Shown piece after piece: positions 1 to 8,624 of a stretch of DNA of 64,000 nucleotides (positions are counted from its first letter, which is position 1; the number at the start of each line of letters is the position of its first letter). The stretch spans positions 22,535 to 86,534 of the forward strand of contig CAJUFI010000008.1 of assembly GCA_910585665.1 (NCBI GenBank). The letters run 5' to 3'. The stretch comes from an uncultured Acetatifactor sp. (GTDB lineage Bacteria; Bacillota; Clostridia; Lachnospirales; Lachnospiraceae). Under the pieces are notes generated by a model that worked only from the letters and a program-made list of their open reading frames with translations, had not been told where the DNA came from and made no database searches. The translations under genes and the position numbers were made by a program.

Positions 1-70
1 GTCTCCACCGTTCCGTAACACTGATTCAGAGACAGATTTCTGTGTAAGCCTTGCTGAAATATCGATTCTG

Positions 71-158
71 AAAAAGCAGAAGAAGGCAGAAGAAAGCATA
101 GGAAAGCATAGGAAAGCATAGGAAAGCATAGGAAAGCATAGGAAAGGACAGGAAAGGT
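71..158. repeat. 10-bp tandem repeat ahead of the first gene
   Basis: About eight units of a purine-rich 10-mer (consensus GGAAAGCATA, degenerate at both ends) run up to the start codon of the next gene. Several units contain an AGGAAAG core that resembles a ribosome-binding site, so the array gives a series of Shine-Dalgarno-like motifs at different distances from the ATG. A role in translation is an inference. Confidence 0.85.
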
Positions 159-440
159 ATGTGCTTGTATGTAGAAGTCATTTTCTATTCCGGACAGCGT
201 AAGGAATTGCCAGCGAGTGGTTATCGGCCGGACGCTGTCTTTCAGGGGAATCAGGATTACTGGGGGATTACGTTTCTGGATTTGCCGGTTGAAAGGTTTG
301 ATGTCGCAACTCCGGCAATGATAAAGTTTACGTTCCAGGACTCCCACTATCAGGAAGTCGTACCGGGGCAATTTTTTACAATCCTGGAAGGGGCGCGACA
401 GGTGGGCGAGGGAAAAATTATCTCAATAGAAGAAAAATAA
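159..440 (+). CDS. small EF-Tu C-terminal-domain-like protein
   Basis: A 93-residue protein that looks like a free-standing beta-barrel of the EF-Tu/EF-1A C-terminal type. Visible marks are an early SGYRPDAVF segment resembling the GYRPQF stretch of EF-Tu domain 3, and a late EGARQVGEGKI segment resembling the EGxRTVGxGxV motif that closes that domain. There is no GTPase domain. The start follows AGGAAAGG from the tandem repeat just upstream, with a short spacing. It lies 62 bases before addA in the same direction and may be co-transcribed. Function is unknown. The family match rests on two short motifs and is moderately sure. Confidence 0.6.
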   Translation: MCLYVEVIFYSGQRKELPASGYRPDAVFQGNQDYWGITFLDLPVERFDVATPAMIKFTFQDSHYQEVVPGQFFTILEGARQVGEGKIISIEEK

Positions 441-502
441 GAAGCATTCATAGAAGATTCTTGGGTGACTGCTTCAGTCAATATAGGAAAAGGACAAAGA
501 AA

Positions 503-3500
503 ATGGCAGTTACATTTACACCGGAACAGCAAAAGGCCATCGAACTGCATGGCCGGAATATCCTGGTATCCGCGGCGGCCGGAAGCGGCAAGACCGCGGT
601 GCTGGTGGAGCGCATCGTGCAGATGGTCTGTGAGGAATCCCGGCCGGTGGACATAGACCGTCTGCTGGTGGTGACCTTCACCAATGCGGCGGCGGCGGAG
701 ATGCGGGAGCGGATTGCGGACGGAATCTCCAGGAGACTCACGGAATGCCTGGATTCCACGGAAAGTCAGCATTCCATGGAAGATCAGCATTCCACGGAAA
801 GTCAGCATTCCACGGAATGGCAACATTCCACGGAATGTCGGCATTCCACGGAATGGCAACATTCCACGGAAAGTCGGCATTCCACGGAATGTCGGCATTC
901 CGTGCATATCCAGCGACAGGCCACTTTGCTGCACAATGCCCAGATTACCACCATCGACAGCTTCTGCCTCTTTCTGCTGCGGAACCACTTCAATGAAATC
1001 GGCCTGGATCCGGCATTCCGGATCGCCGACGAAGGGGAGGTCAGGCTCATGCAGCAGGAAGCGCTGCAGGAATTGATAGAGGATTCCTACGCTTCCGGCA
1101 GCGAAGCCTTCCGATATTGCGTGGAATATTTCTGTCTCGGGGGGAAGGAGAGCGTCCTGGAGCAGCATATCCTGAACCTGTCCCGGTATGCGGCCAGCTT
1201 TCCCTGGCCGTCGGAGTGGCTCGCCAGGCGCAAGGAGGACTATGCGGCCGCAACGGTGGAAGAGGTATGCGCCAGCCCCTACGCTGTGTGGCTGGTGGAG
1301 CATCTGAAGCGGATGGTTGGGGGATGCGTGGAGAAGCTGGGGCGGGTGCGGGCCCTCTGCGAGATGCCGGACGGACCCTATATGTACGGCGAGCTGGTGG
1401 ATCAGGAGCTGGAGCAGCTGGAGGGGCTGCTTTCCTGTGCTTCTCTGGAGGACTTCAGCGTCAGGTTGCCGGCAGTGAACTTCGGCAAACTTTCCCCGAA
1501 AAAGGATGCAAGCGTCTCCCCGGCCAAAAGGGAGCTGGCCAAGGAAATGCGGGCATCGGTGAAGAAGAGCATCGGTAATCTGGAGGAGCGTTATTTTACC
1601 ACGCCTATGGAGCTGGCGGCCAGACAGAACGCGGCATGCCGGGAGCCGGTGTGCACTCTGATTGACTTGGTTCTGGACTTCGACAGGCGGATGCGGGAGA
1701 AGAAGAACGAGAAAAAGGTCATCGACTTTTCCGATATGGAGCATTACGCCCTGGACATCCTTCTGGAGGGACAGGGGGAGGACGCAAGGCCCAGTGCGGT
1801 GGCGTTGGAGTATAGACAACATTTCGTTGAAATATTGACGGATGAATATCAGGACAGCAATCTGGTACAGGAGTATCTCCTGAAAGCGGTCTCAGGGGAG
1901 GAGGACGGGCATTTCAACCGTTTCATGGTGGGGGATGTGAAGCAGAGCATCTACAAATTCCGCCTGGCCCGGCCGGAGCTTTTCCTGGAGAAATATAACA
2001 GCTATGAGGGGGAGGACGCCGGGGCTGAAGATTCTGGCGCTGCTGTAGGGATGGGCGCTGCGGGAAACGCCGGGGAAAACCATGCCATGGCAGATGGAAA
2101 GGAAGACGGGGACAGCAGCGAGACTTTGGCAGACCATGGCCTGGCCAGGGAAAGGGGGAGCTGCCAGAGAATCGACCTGGCCAGGAATTTCCGCAGCCGG
2201 ATCCAGGTGGTGGAGACGGTGAACGATGTGTTCCGCCGCCTGATGAGCGAGACGGTGGGCGGGATTCCCTATGACGAAAGAGCCGCCCTGTATCCGGGGG
2301 CGGTCTATCCGGAAAACCCGGACTGCGCCAGCGAACTGCTGTTGATAGAAAAGCCGGAAAAAGGGGACGAGCTGAACGCGAAGCAGGCGGAAGCGCTGAC
2401 AATAGCCCGCAAGATCAAGGAACTTCGGGGAAGCTTTTCCGTGACGGACAAAGGGAGCGGCGGACTGCGGGCGGCAAGGTACAGCGACATGGTGATTCTG
2501 CTGCGCACCAACAGCGGATGGGACGAGGAGTTCAAGGAGGTGCTGGAGCGGGAAGGGATTCCGGTGTACATCACCTCCAAGACAGGCTATTTCGCGGCGG
2601 TGGAAGTACAGGAGCTTCTGCAGCTCTTGCGGGTGCTGGACAATCCCACCCAGGACATCCCCCTGTTCGGCGTCCTGAAATCCGTCTTCGGCGGCTTTTC
2701 CGAGGAGGAGATTGCGCAGATCCGCAGCGGGGCCAAGGGCTGCAGCCTGTATGACGCCATGAAGCGGTTTGCCGGGATTGCTGAAGCGCCGGGAGAGGAT
2801 AGAATGCCGGTTTTGCTGCCGGAGCCGGGAGCGGTTGTTTTGCGTGAGCCGGGAGAGGGGAAGGGAACAGAGGATAAGAGCCTGGAAACGCTTGGCAGTC
2901 CGGTGGCAAACGATGATACGAATATGCATAGTCGGTTGACAGAGGACGAGGACATTGAGGGACGCACTGGGCAGATGTTTGGTGTCGGGTCGGAATCTGG
3001 CACAGAAACGGCCAGGGATACCAATGAATCTCAGACACCTCTCCAGATGAAAGCGGTTGCATTCCTGAACAAAATAGCCGACTACCGCAGCTGCACTGTC
3101 TATCTCCCCATCCGGGATCTGTTGACGAAGCTGATCAATGATTTCGGCTATCTGGACTATGTGACAGCCCTGCCCGCGGGGAGCAGAAGACGGGCCAATG
3201 TAGAGATGCTGCTGACCAAGGCATCGGATTTTGAGAAGACCAGCTACTTCGGCCTGTTCCATTTCATCCGCTACATGGAACAGCTGGAAAAATACAACGT
3301 GGACTACGGCGGAGCGGAGCTGCTGGACGAGAACGCGGATGTGGTGCGCATCATGAGCATCCACAAGAGCAAAGGGCTGGAATTCCCCGTCACCTTTGTG
3401 GCGGGCCTGAGCAAGCGGTTCAACATGCAGGACGTGAACCAGTCCCTGATACTGGACATGGATCTGGGCCTGGCCACGGACTACGTAGACCCCGTCAGGC

Positions 3501-4846
3501 GTATCCGCAACAAGACATTGCGCCGAACCGCCCTGGCGGTAAAGCTGAAGGAGGAGAGCCTGTCCGAGGAACTGCGGCTGCTTTATGTGGCCATGACCCG
3601 GGCCAGGGAGAAGCTGATTCTGACAGGCACTCTGGAAGATGCCGCGGGAGCCTGGGAGCGCGCCGGGGAAGCGGGCCAGGAGCAGCTGTCCTATGTGGAT
3701 TTCATGGAAGCGGCGAGTTTCCTGGATTTCCTTCTGCCCATTTTGCCGGGCACCTGTATCCAGGTGACTGTGGTGGAGGAGGAACAGGGCCAGGGGGAGG
3801 AAATCGCAGAGCAGTTCCAGCTGCACCAGAAAAAAGAGACCCTGAAATCCCTGGAAAGATACGGAAATACGCCTGAAAAAGAACGGCTGACAGAACGGCT
3901 CAATGCGGTCTATCCCTTTGCCATGCTGGCGGATTTATATACCAAGACAACCGTGTCTGAGCTGAAGATTGCCGCCATGGCCGACCGGGACGAAGCCGCC
4001 TACCACACCTTTGAGGAGAAGGAAGTCCAGCCCTACATTCCGCTGTTCCGGCGGGACGAAGAAAAAGTCAGCGGCACGGTTCGGGGAAATGCCTACCACA
4101 GGGTCATGGAGCTGCTGGATTTCGAGACTCTGCTGGGCACAGCCATTGCCATGGGGCTTGCGGGGAGTGAACAGGCGGTTTCAACCAAAGAGACCATGGG
4201 GAACGAAAGGTCAGTCTCCGCCAAAGAGCCCATGGAGAATGAAAGGGCGGCTACATCCCAAGAGACCATGAGCAATGAATCCGGCCACAGGCCCGGCACA
4301 GGCGCACCGGCCCTGGAAGCGAATGGCACCGGAAAGGAGGAGTTCCGTAATGGAAGCCTGTTTCCGGAGAATTATCAGGAATACCTGAAATACCTCCAAC
4401 CAGATACGCTTGCCGCCAACCTACGGGCCTTTTTACAGAAAGAAGAGGAGAGCAGACGCCTGTCCCCGGAGTACGCCCAGGCGGTAAGGGAGCGGAAGCT
4501 CCTGAAATTCCTCCGCTCCGAGATTGCCTATCGTATGTGGCGGGCCCAGAGAGCGGGCAGGCTCTATCGGGAGCAGCCTTTCGTGCTGGGAATCGATGCC
4601 CGCAGACTGAAAAACGACTTCCCGGATACCGAGACCGTCCTCATCCAGGGAATCATTGACGTATTCTTTGAGGAGGAAGACGGCCTGGTGCTGCTTGACT
4701 ACAAGACAGATTCCGTCTCCGCCATGACAGAACTCTGGAACCGCTACGAGACCCAGCTGGACTACTACCAGGAAGCCATCCAGAAACTGTTCGGCAAGAA
4801 TGTGAAAGAACGGATACTATATTCCTTCCACCTGGAGACATACTGA
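503..4846 (+). CDS. addA: ATP-dependent helicase/nuclease subunit A (AddA)
   Basis: Helicase-nuclease subunit of the AddAB double-strand-break resection enzyme. The start ATG is preceded by AGGAAAAGG. UvrD-type motifs are all visible: Walker A AAAGSGKT near residue 24, LTDEYQDS, GDVKQSIYKFR, LARNFRSR, SIHKSKGLEFPVTF and LLYVAMTRAREKL. The C-terminal RecB-like nuclease shows GIIDVFF and LLDYKTD. At about 1447 residues it is longer than usual AddA (around 1200). The excess lies in low-complexity inserts: a hexapeptide repeat near residues 84-137, and acidic or repetitive stretches near residues 500-545, 770-850 and 1210-1275. addB is not seen next to it within the window and may lie upstream. 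Confidence 0.95.
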   Translation: MAVTFTPEQQKAIELHGRNILVSAAAGSGKTAVLVERIVQMVCEESRPVDIDRLLVVTFTNAAAAEMRERIADGISRRLTECLDSTESQHSMEDQHSTESQHSTEWQHSTECRHSTEWQHSTESRHSTECRHSVHIQRQATLLHNAQITTIDSFCLFLLRNHFNEIGLDPAFRIADEGEVRLMQQEALQELIEDSYASGSEAFRYCVEYFCLGGKESVLEQHILNLSRYAASFPWPSEWLARRKEDYAAATVEEVCASPYAVWLVEHLKRMVGGCVEKLGRVRALCEMPDGPYMYGELVDQELEQLEGLLSCASLEDFSVRLPAVNFGKLSPKKDASVSPAKRELAKEMRASVKKSIGNLEERYFTTPMELAARQNAACREPVCTLIDLVLDFDRRMREKKNEKKVIDFSDMEHYALDILLEGQGEDARPSAVALEYRQHFVEILTDEYQDSNLVQEYLLKAVSGEEDGHFNRFMVGDVKQSIYKFRLARPELFLEKYNSYEGEDAGAEDSGAAVGMGAAGNAGENHAMADGKEDGDSSETLADHGLARERGSCQRIDLARNFRSRIQVVETVNDVFRRLMSETVGGIPYDERAALYPGAVYPENPDCASELLLIEKPEKGDELNAKQAEALTIARKIKELRGSFSVTDKGSGGLRAARYSDMVILLRTNSGWDEEFKEVLEREGIPVYITSKTGYFAAVEVQELLQLLRVLDNPTQDIPLFGVLKSVFGGFSEEEIAQIRSGAKGCSLYDAMKRFAGIAEAPGEDRMPVLLPEPGAVVLREPGEGKGTEDKSLETLGSPVANDDTNMHSRLTEDEDIEGRTGQMFGVGSESGTETARDTNESQTPLQMKAVAFLNKIADYRSCTVYLPIRDLLTKLINDFGYLDYVTALPAGSRRRANVEMLLTKASDFEKTSYFGLFHFIRYMEQLEKYNVDYGGAELLDENADVVRIMSIHKSKGLEFPVTFVAGLSKRFNMQDVNQSLILDMDLGLATDYVDPVRRIRNKTLRRTALAVKLKEESLSEELRLLYVAMTRAREKLILTGTLEDAAGAWERAGEAGQEQLSYVDFMEAASFLDFLLPILPGTCIQVTVVEEEQGQGEEIAEQFQLHQKKETLKSLERYGNTPEKERLTERLNAVYPFAMLADLYTKTTVSELKIAAMADRDEAAYHTFEEKEVQPYIPLFRRDEEKVSGTVRGNAYHRVMELLDFETLLGTAIAMGLAGSEQAVSTKETMGNERSVSAKEPMENERAATSQETMSNESGHRPGTGAPALEANGTGKEEFRNGSLFPENYQEYLKYLQPDTLAANLRAFLQKEEESRRLSPEYAQAVRERKLLKFLRSEIAYRMWRAQRAGRLYREQPFVLGIDARRLKNDFPDTETVLIQGIIDVFFEEEDGLVLLDYKTDSVSAMTELWNRYETQLDYYQEAIQKLFGKNVKERILYSFHLETY
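753..914. repeat. 18-bp in-frame minisatellite inside addA
   Basis: Eight full units and one diverged unit of 18 bp (core ATTCCACGGAA) encode a hexapeptide of the form STESQH / STEWQH / STECRH. Many units contain GCATTCC-AC-GGAATGC or a close variant, a seven-base palindrome able to form a tiny hairpin. The reading frame stays open throughout. The array sits after helicase motif Ia, where AddA proteins normally have no such insert. Confidence 0.93.
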
Positions 4847-4947
4847 CTGTCCGAAACGCCATATCAATCAAAACGAGACGGAACTGACACAGGCGTATCT
4901 GGTACAGCCCCAGGCAGACCGATTGTCCATAGCCCAGGCGGTCCTCC

Positions 4948-6849
4948 TCATTCCCCTTCCCCGTCCGGGAAGTAGATTCCATACCATACCAGAAAGGCGT
5001 ACACGGCCCAGAGCTTCCGGTTGGTATTCCCCCGCTGGCACCCCCGTCCGTCCAGCAGCTCCTCCAGGGCCTCCCTGTTGAAGAACTTCCTGGCAGCGGG
5101 CGAGTCGAAAGCCTTCCGGACGGCTTCGGAGCCGGCCTCGGAAGTCAGGAAATGTCCCAGGGGAATGGGGAATCCCAGCTTTCTGCGCTCGGAACTGGCG
5201 GCGGGCAGATGGCGCCTGGCCACCTTTCGGAACAGATATTTCGACACCTGGCCTTTCTGCTTGTATTTGGCGGGCAGATGCCTGGCCACTTCGAACACCT
5301 CCCTGTCCAGATAGGGCACCCGCAGCTCCAGGGAATGGGCCATGCTCATCCGGTCTGCCTTCTGCAGAATATCCCCGGGGAGCCAGTGGAGCAGATCGAT
5401 ATACTGCATGCGGCTGGCTTCGTCCAGATGTTCGGTGTCCTCATAGTCCCCGGCCAGAAGTTCCTGAGGGGACAGGGCGCGGGTCTTGCATTTCAGCAGA
5501 TTTCTGCGCTCCTGGGCGGAGAAAAGGTTGGCGTTTCCGATAAAGCGCTCTTCCAGCGTCATGCTGCCCCGGATCAGGAAGCTGCGCCCTTTCATCTTCG
5601 GCATCCGGGAGGCCATCCGGGCGATTTTCCTGCGCAGATGTTCCGGCAGCTTCTGGTACAGATGCAGCGCGTTGGGCTCGCAGTAGATGCAGTAGCCGCC
5701 GAACAGTTCGTCCGCGCCCTCTCCGGAGACCACCACCCGCACCTGGCGCGCCGCTTCCCGGGACAGGAAGTACAGGGCCACCGCGGAAGGGTCTCCCGAG
5801 GGCTCATCCATATGGTAGAGCACTTCCGGCACGGCCTCCCAGAACTCCTTTTCCGATATCCGCTTGCTGCGGGATTCCAGTTCCAGGGTTTCCGCCAGCT
5901 CCCGGGCCAGAGGGATCTCATTGTAATGCCCGTCCTCGCTGCCGAAGCCCACGGTGAAGGTCTTGCTGCCGGTGAACTCCGATGCAATCAGACTGGAGTC
6001 CACGCCCCCGGACAGGAATGTCCCCACCTCCACATCGGCTATCATATGGGCCTTCACGGATTCGGAAACCACCTGGTCCAACCGGTCGACCCATTCCTTG
6101 GCCGTCTTCTGCCCGGCAGAGGGTTCGGGGATCAGCTCCGGCAGAAAATACCGTTTGGGGGACAGGGAGGTGTCGCCTTTTTTATATGTAAGGAAATGCC
6201 CCGGCAGAAGCTGGCGGATGCCCTGGAAGAAGGTATTCTCCAAAACGGAATACTGGAAGGAGAGGTACTGTTCCAGGGCTTCGGGATTCATCTTCTTCCG
6301 ATAGGAGGGATGGGGCAGGATTCCCTTGATCTCCGATGCGAAGATAAATCCGTCGTCAGAAACCGTGTAATAAAAAGGCTTGATGCCGAAAGGATCCCTG
6401 GCCGCGAAAAGGGTCTGTTCCTTCTCGTCCCAGATGGCGAAGGCGAACATGCCCCGCAGATGCTCCGGCAGCTTCTCCCCCCATTCTTCGTATCCGTGGA
6501 GCAGCACCTCGGAATCCCCCTGGGTGGAGAAACGGTGGCCCGCTTTCAGCAGCTGCAGCCGCAGTTCCTGGAAATTGTAGATTTCGCCGTTGAACACCAA
6601 TCTCTTGTCCCCGTCCTCATTTGCCATGGGCTGCACGCTGCCGTCCGGGTCGATGATGCTCAGCCGCCGGAACCCCAGGGCTGCGCTCTCCGACATCCAG
6701 CCCTTGCCCTGGTCAGGCCCCCTGTGGATCAGGGCCGCCATCATCATTGAGAGAATCCGCTCTCTGGGCATGGCCGCTTTCCGGGCGTTTTCGTCCTGTA
6801 TCCTATCGTTCTGTCTGCCGTTTTCTATGAATCCGCATATTCCGCACAT
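4948..6849 (-). CDS. asnB: asparagine synthase (glutamine-hydrolyzing)
   Basis: Converts aspartate, glutamine and ATP to asparagine in the cytosol. The protein begins MCGICGF, so Cys2 is available as the N-terminal amidotransferase nucleophile. The glutaminase domain covers about residues 1-220 (RGPDQG, FNGEIYN, DSEVLLHGYEEWG). The synthetase domain carries the PP-loop SGGVDSSLIAS near residue 270, GEGADELFGGY, and DRMSMAHSLELRVPYLD. Length 633 is normal for the family. An AAAGGAG site precedes the start. It is convergent with addA, about 100 bases away, and appears to be transcribed alone. Confidence 0.96.
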   Translation of the reverse strand: MCGICGFIENGRQNDRIQDENARKAAMPRERILSMMMAALIHRGPDQGKGWMSESAALGFRRLSIIDPDGSVQPMANEDGDKRLVFNGEIYNFQELRLQLLKAGHRFSTQGDSEVLLHGYEEWGEKLPEHLRGMFAFAIWDEKEQTLFAARDPFGIKPFYYTVSDDGFIFASEIKGILPHPSYRKKMNPEALEQYLSFQYSVLENTFFQGIRQLLPGHFLTYKKGDTSLSPKRYFLPELIPEPSAGQKTAKEWVDRLDQVVSESVKAHMIADVEVGTFLSGGVDSSLIASEFTGSKTFTVGFGSEDGHYNEIPLARELAETLELESRSKRISEKEFWEAVPEVLYHMDEPSGDPSAVALYFLSREAARQVRVVVSGEGADELFGGYCIYCEPNALHLYQKLPEHLRRKIARMASRMPKMKGRSFLIRGSMTLEERFIGNANLFSAQERRNLLKCKTRALSPQELLAGDYEDTEHLDEASRMQYIDLLHWLPGDILQKADRMSMAHSLELRVPYLDREVFEVARHLPAKYKQKGQVSKYLFRKVARRHLPAASSERRKLGFPIPLGHFLTSEAGSEAVRKAFDSPAARKFFNREALEELLDGRGCQRGNTNRKLWAVYAFLVWYGIYFPDGEGE

Positions 6850-7052
6850 AATCCTTACTCCTTTGCATGTTGTTCCTGTTGTGGGATGGTGCGGACACTG
6901 TCCGAAGTCGGAGGCGCTGCCGGCGGAAGGCCTCTCCGCGGCAGCTCTCTGTGTCCTGCACTGTAGGATTAGTGTAGCGGATGGATGTTTCTTATGCTTA
7001 GCCTCTTTGTTTCAAAAATGTATCAGGTTGTAAATTTTCGCCAAAAGGAATT

Positions 7053-8624
7053 CTATAATTCCAATATGATGCATTTCCGGTGGGTCAGGTCTGTTCCCTC
7101 ATAGGTCTCCAGGAGGATTCTGCCGTTTTGGGCATCATATTCCATGCCGATGAGATTCTGCAGATTCTTGTAAAGCAGATGCCCTTCTGTCTCCCCGTGA
7201 GGATACAGGTACAGGTCTGCCGACTGAAGTCCCCAGAATTCCTGTATGGTTACATAGTTGTAGTTAAAAAGCTCGTTTTCCCCAGACGCTGCACTGCCCC
7301 CAGCCAGAAAAAGGGGCGGCTGGGCCAGGGAACCGAAGGGGTTTTGGACGGCTGCGCACAGGCGGGTGCTCTGCTGCACCCAGCGGCTCAGGAACTGCCC
7401 TGTGCCGGAATCCGTCGCGTTCTGGTCAGGCTCCTGAGCCAGCGCCACCAGAAGGTCTCCGGAATCCAGCCTATGGAAATCCCAGATAATGCCTGGGAAT
7501 TCCATAGGCTGATAGCGGGGGAAGGAGGTATCCATGTCCATGGAACAGAGCCTGTGGGGCGTCTCCAGGTAGTCGATGGCATTTCCGTCCCCTGAAATCT
7601 TATACTGCAGATAGGGCATGTCCTCCTGCTCGTACAGATAGCAGGACTGGCACTGGTAGTATTTGGATGCCTGATTGGTCTCGTCTGCCAGAAGGGAGGC
7701 GTCAGGGGCGGCAAGGTTCGGTACCGGCGTAATCCTCGTTGCCAGGACAAAGGTATCCCCCTGGTTTCGGGCAAGGCTGAAGAGTCCGGCCTGGCCGTCG
7801 GCAGCATCACAGAGCTTAACTTCCCAGGGCCAGACAGGGGAATGCAGATCCGTATACAGCATCTGGTCGGGAGGGCTGAGCCGGGAGTCGTTGGACGGTA
7901 TCGTCCAGAACCCCGGCGCTTCCGTTTCCGTGTCCAGATTCCTGCGGCAGTCATAGACAGGCACGAGACGGGCGGTTCCGGTGGAAAGTCCCGCGGCATC
8001 GAAGGTCACCCAGCGGCCGTCTGGGGAGAAGGAGCCCTGTAAGGGGGCGTCCGCGGGAACGGTCCCCTCATACAGCAGAAGCTCCGGCTCCCCCAGCGTG
8101 TACAGCCAGACCATACTCCTGTCCCAGAGCGTGGAATGGAGATAGACCAGAAGCTGCCTTCCGTCGGGAGAGGGCAGCAGATCCTCGATATACAGATGGT
8201 CTTCCGTCTCCTCGCTGTCGGGATTATTCCACTCCTTCCAGGTCTGACGGAATTCCCCCGCCGTGTCATAGAAGCCATACCTGTAGTCTACTTCCCGGTA
8301 GGCCAGGTTCTCTTCGCCGTCCGTGGACTCCAGTGCGAGGATATGGATTTCGTTCTCTCCACAGCCTCGGAGAAAAGCGCTTTTTTCCAGCTGGCTTCTG
8401 GTCTCATAAGCGTAGGTGTAGATTTTCTTCACGCTGAAGTCGCGGGAGGGGTCCGCTTGCTCCGTCTCTTCTATAGAAGACGGTTCCGCAGTTAAAAGGA
8501 GGGTCTTCTCCTCCGGCGCGCAGCCTGTCAGAAGGAGGGCGGCAGAAAGGAGCAGGGGGGGCATGATATGAGCTTTTTTAGAGAAGGGGACGTTCTTTTT
8601 TCGGTTCCGTCTTCCTGGGTGCAT
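7053..8624 (-). CDS. lipoprotein downstream of a two-component system
   Basis: A 523-residue predicted lipoprotein: a basic N-terminus, the hydrophobic run MPPLLLSAALLLTGC and a lipobox LLTGC with Cys near residue 35, then CAPEEKT. The rest has WD40/TolB-like features (DLLPSPDGRQLLVYL, SFSPDGRWVTFD), suggesting an extracellular beta-propeller. The start overlaps the 3' end of the sensor kinase by 47 bases and follows AAGGAAG, indicating translational coupling. The gene is the third of a regulator-kinase-lipoprotein operon, so it may modulate signal sensing; that is inference. I do not recognise a named family. Confidence 0.8.
   Translation of the reverse strand: MHPGRRNRKKNVPFSKKAHIMPPLLLSAALLLTGCAPEEKTLLLTAEPSSIEETEQADPSRDFSVKKIYTYAYETRSQLEKSAFLRGCGENEIHILALESTDGEENLAYREVDYRYGFYDTAGEFRQTWKEWNNPDSEETEDHLYIEDLLPSPDGRQLLVYLHSTLWDRSMVWLYTLGEPELLLYEGTVPADAPLQGSFSPDGRWVTFDAAGLSTGTARLVPVYDCRRNLDTETEAPGFWTIPSNDSRLSPPDQMLYTDLHSPVWPWEVKLCDAADGQAGLFSLARNQGDTFVLATRITPVPNLAAPDASLLADETNQASKYYQCQSCYLYEQEDMPYLQYKISGDGNAIDYLETPHRLCSMDMDTSFPRYQPMEFPGIIWDFHRLDSGDLLVALAQEPDQNATDSGTGQFLSRWVQQSTRLCAAVQNPFGSLAQPPLFLAGGSAASGENELFNYNYVTIQEFWGLQSADLYLYPHGETEGHLLYKNLQNLIGMEYDAQNGRILLETYEGTDLTHRKCIILEL

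Noticed and set aside
350..1822. Long antisense open frame opposite addA
   Set aside because: It is a shadow of the real gene: GC-rich codon bias keeps the opposite frame open and the repeat array gives a low-complexity translation. It has no ribosome site and no family features. The same holds for the long antisense frames at 1892-3826, 5152-6750, 17247-18647, 20841-22439, 29259-30650 and 31090-32571.
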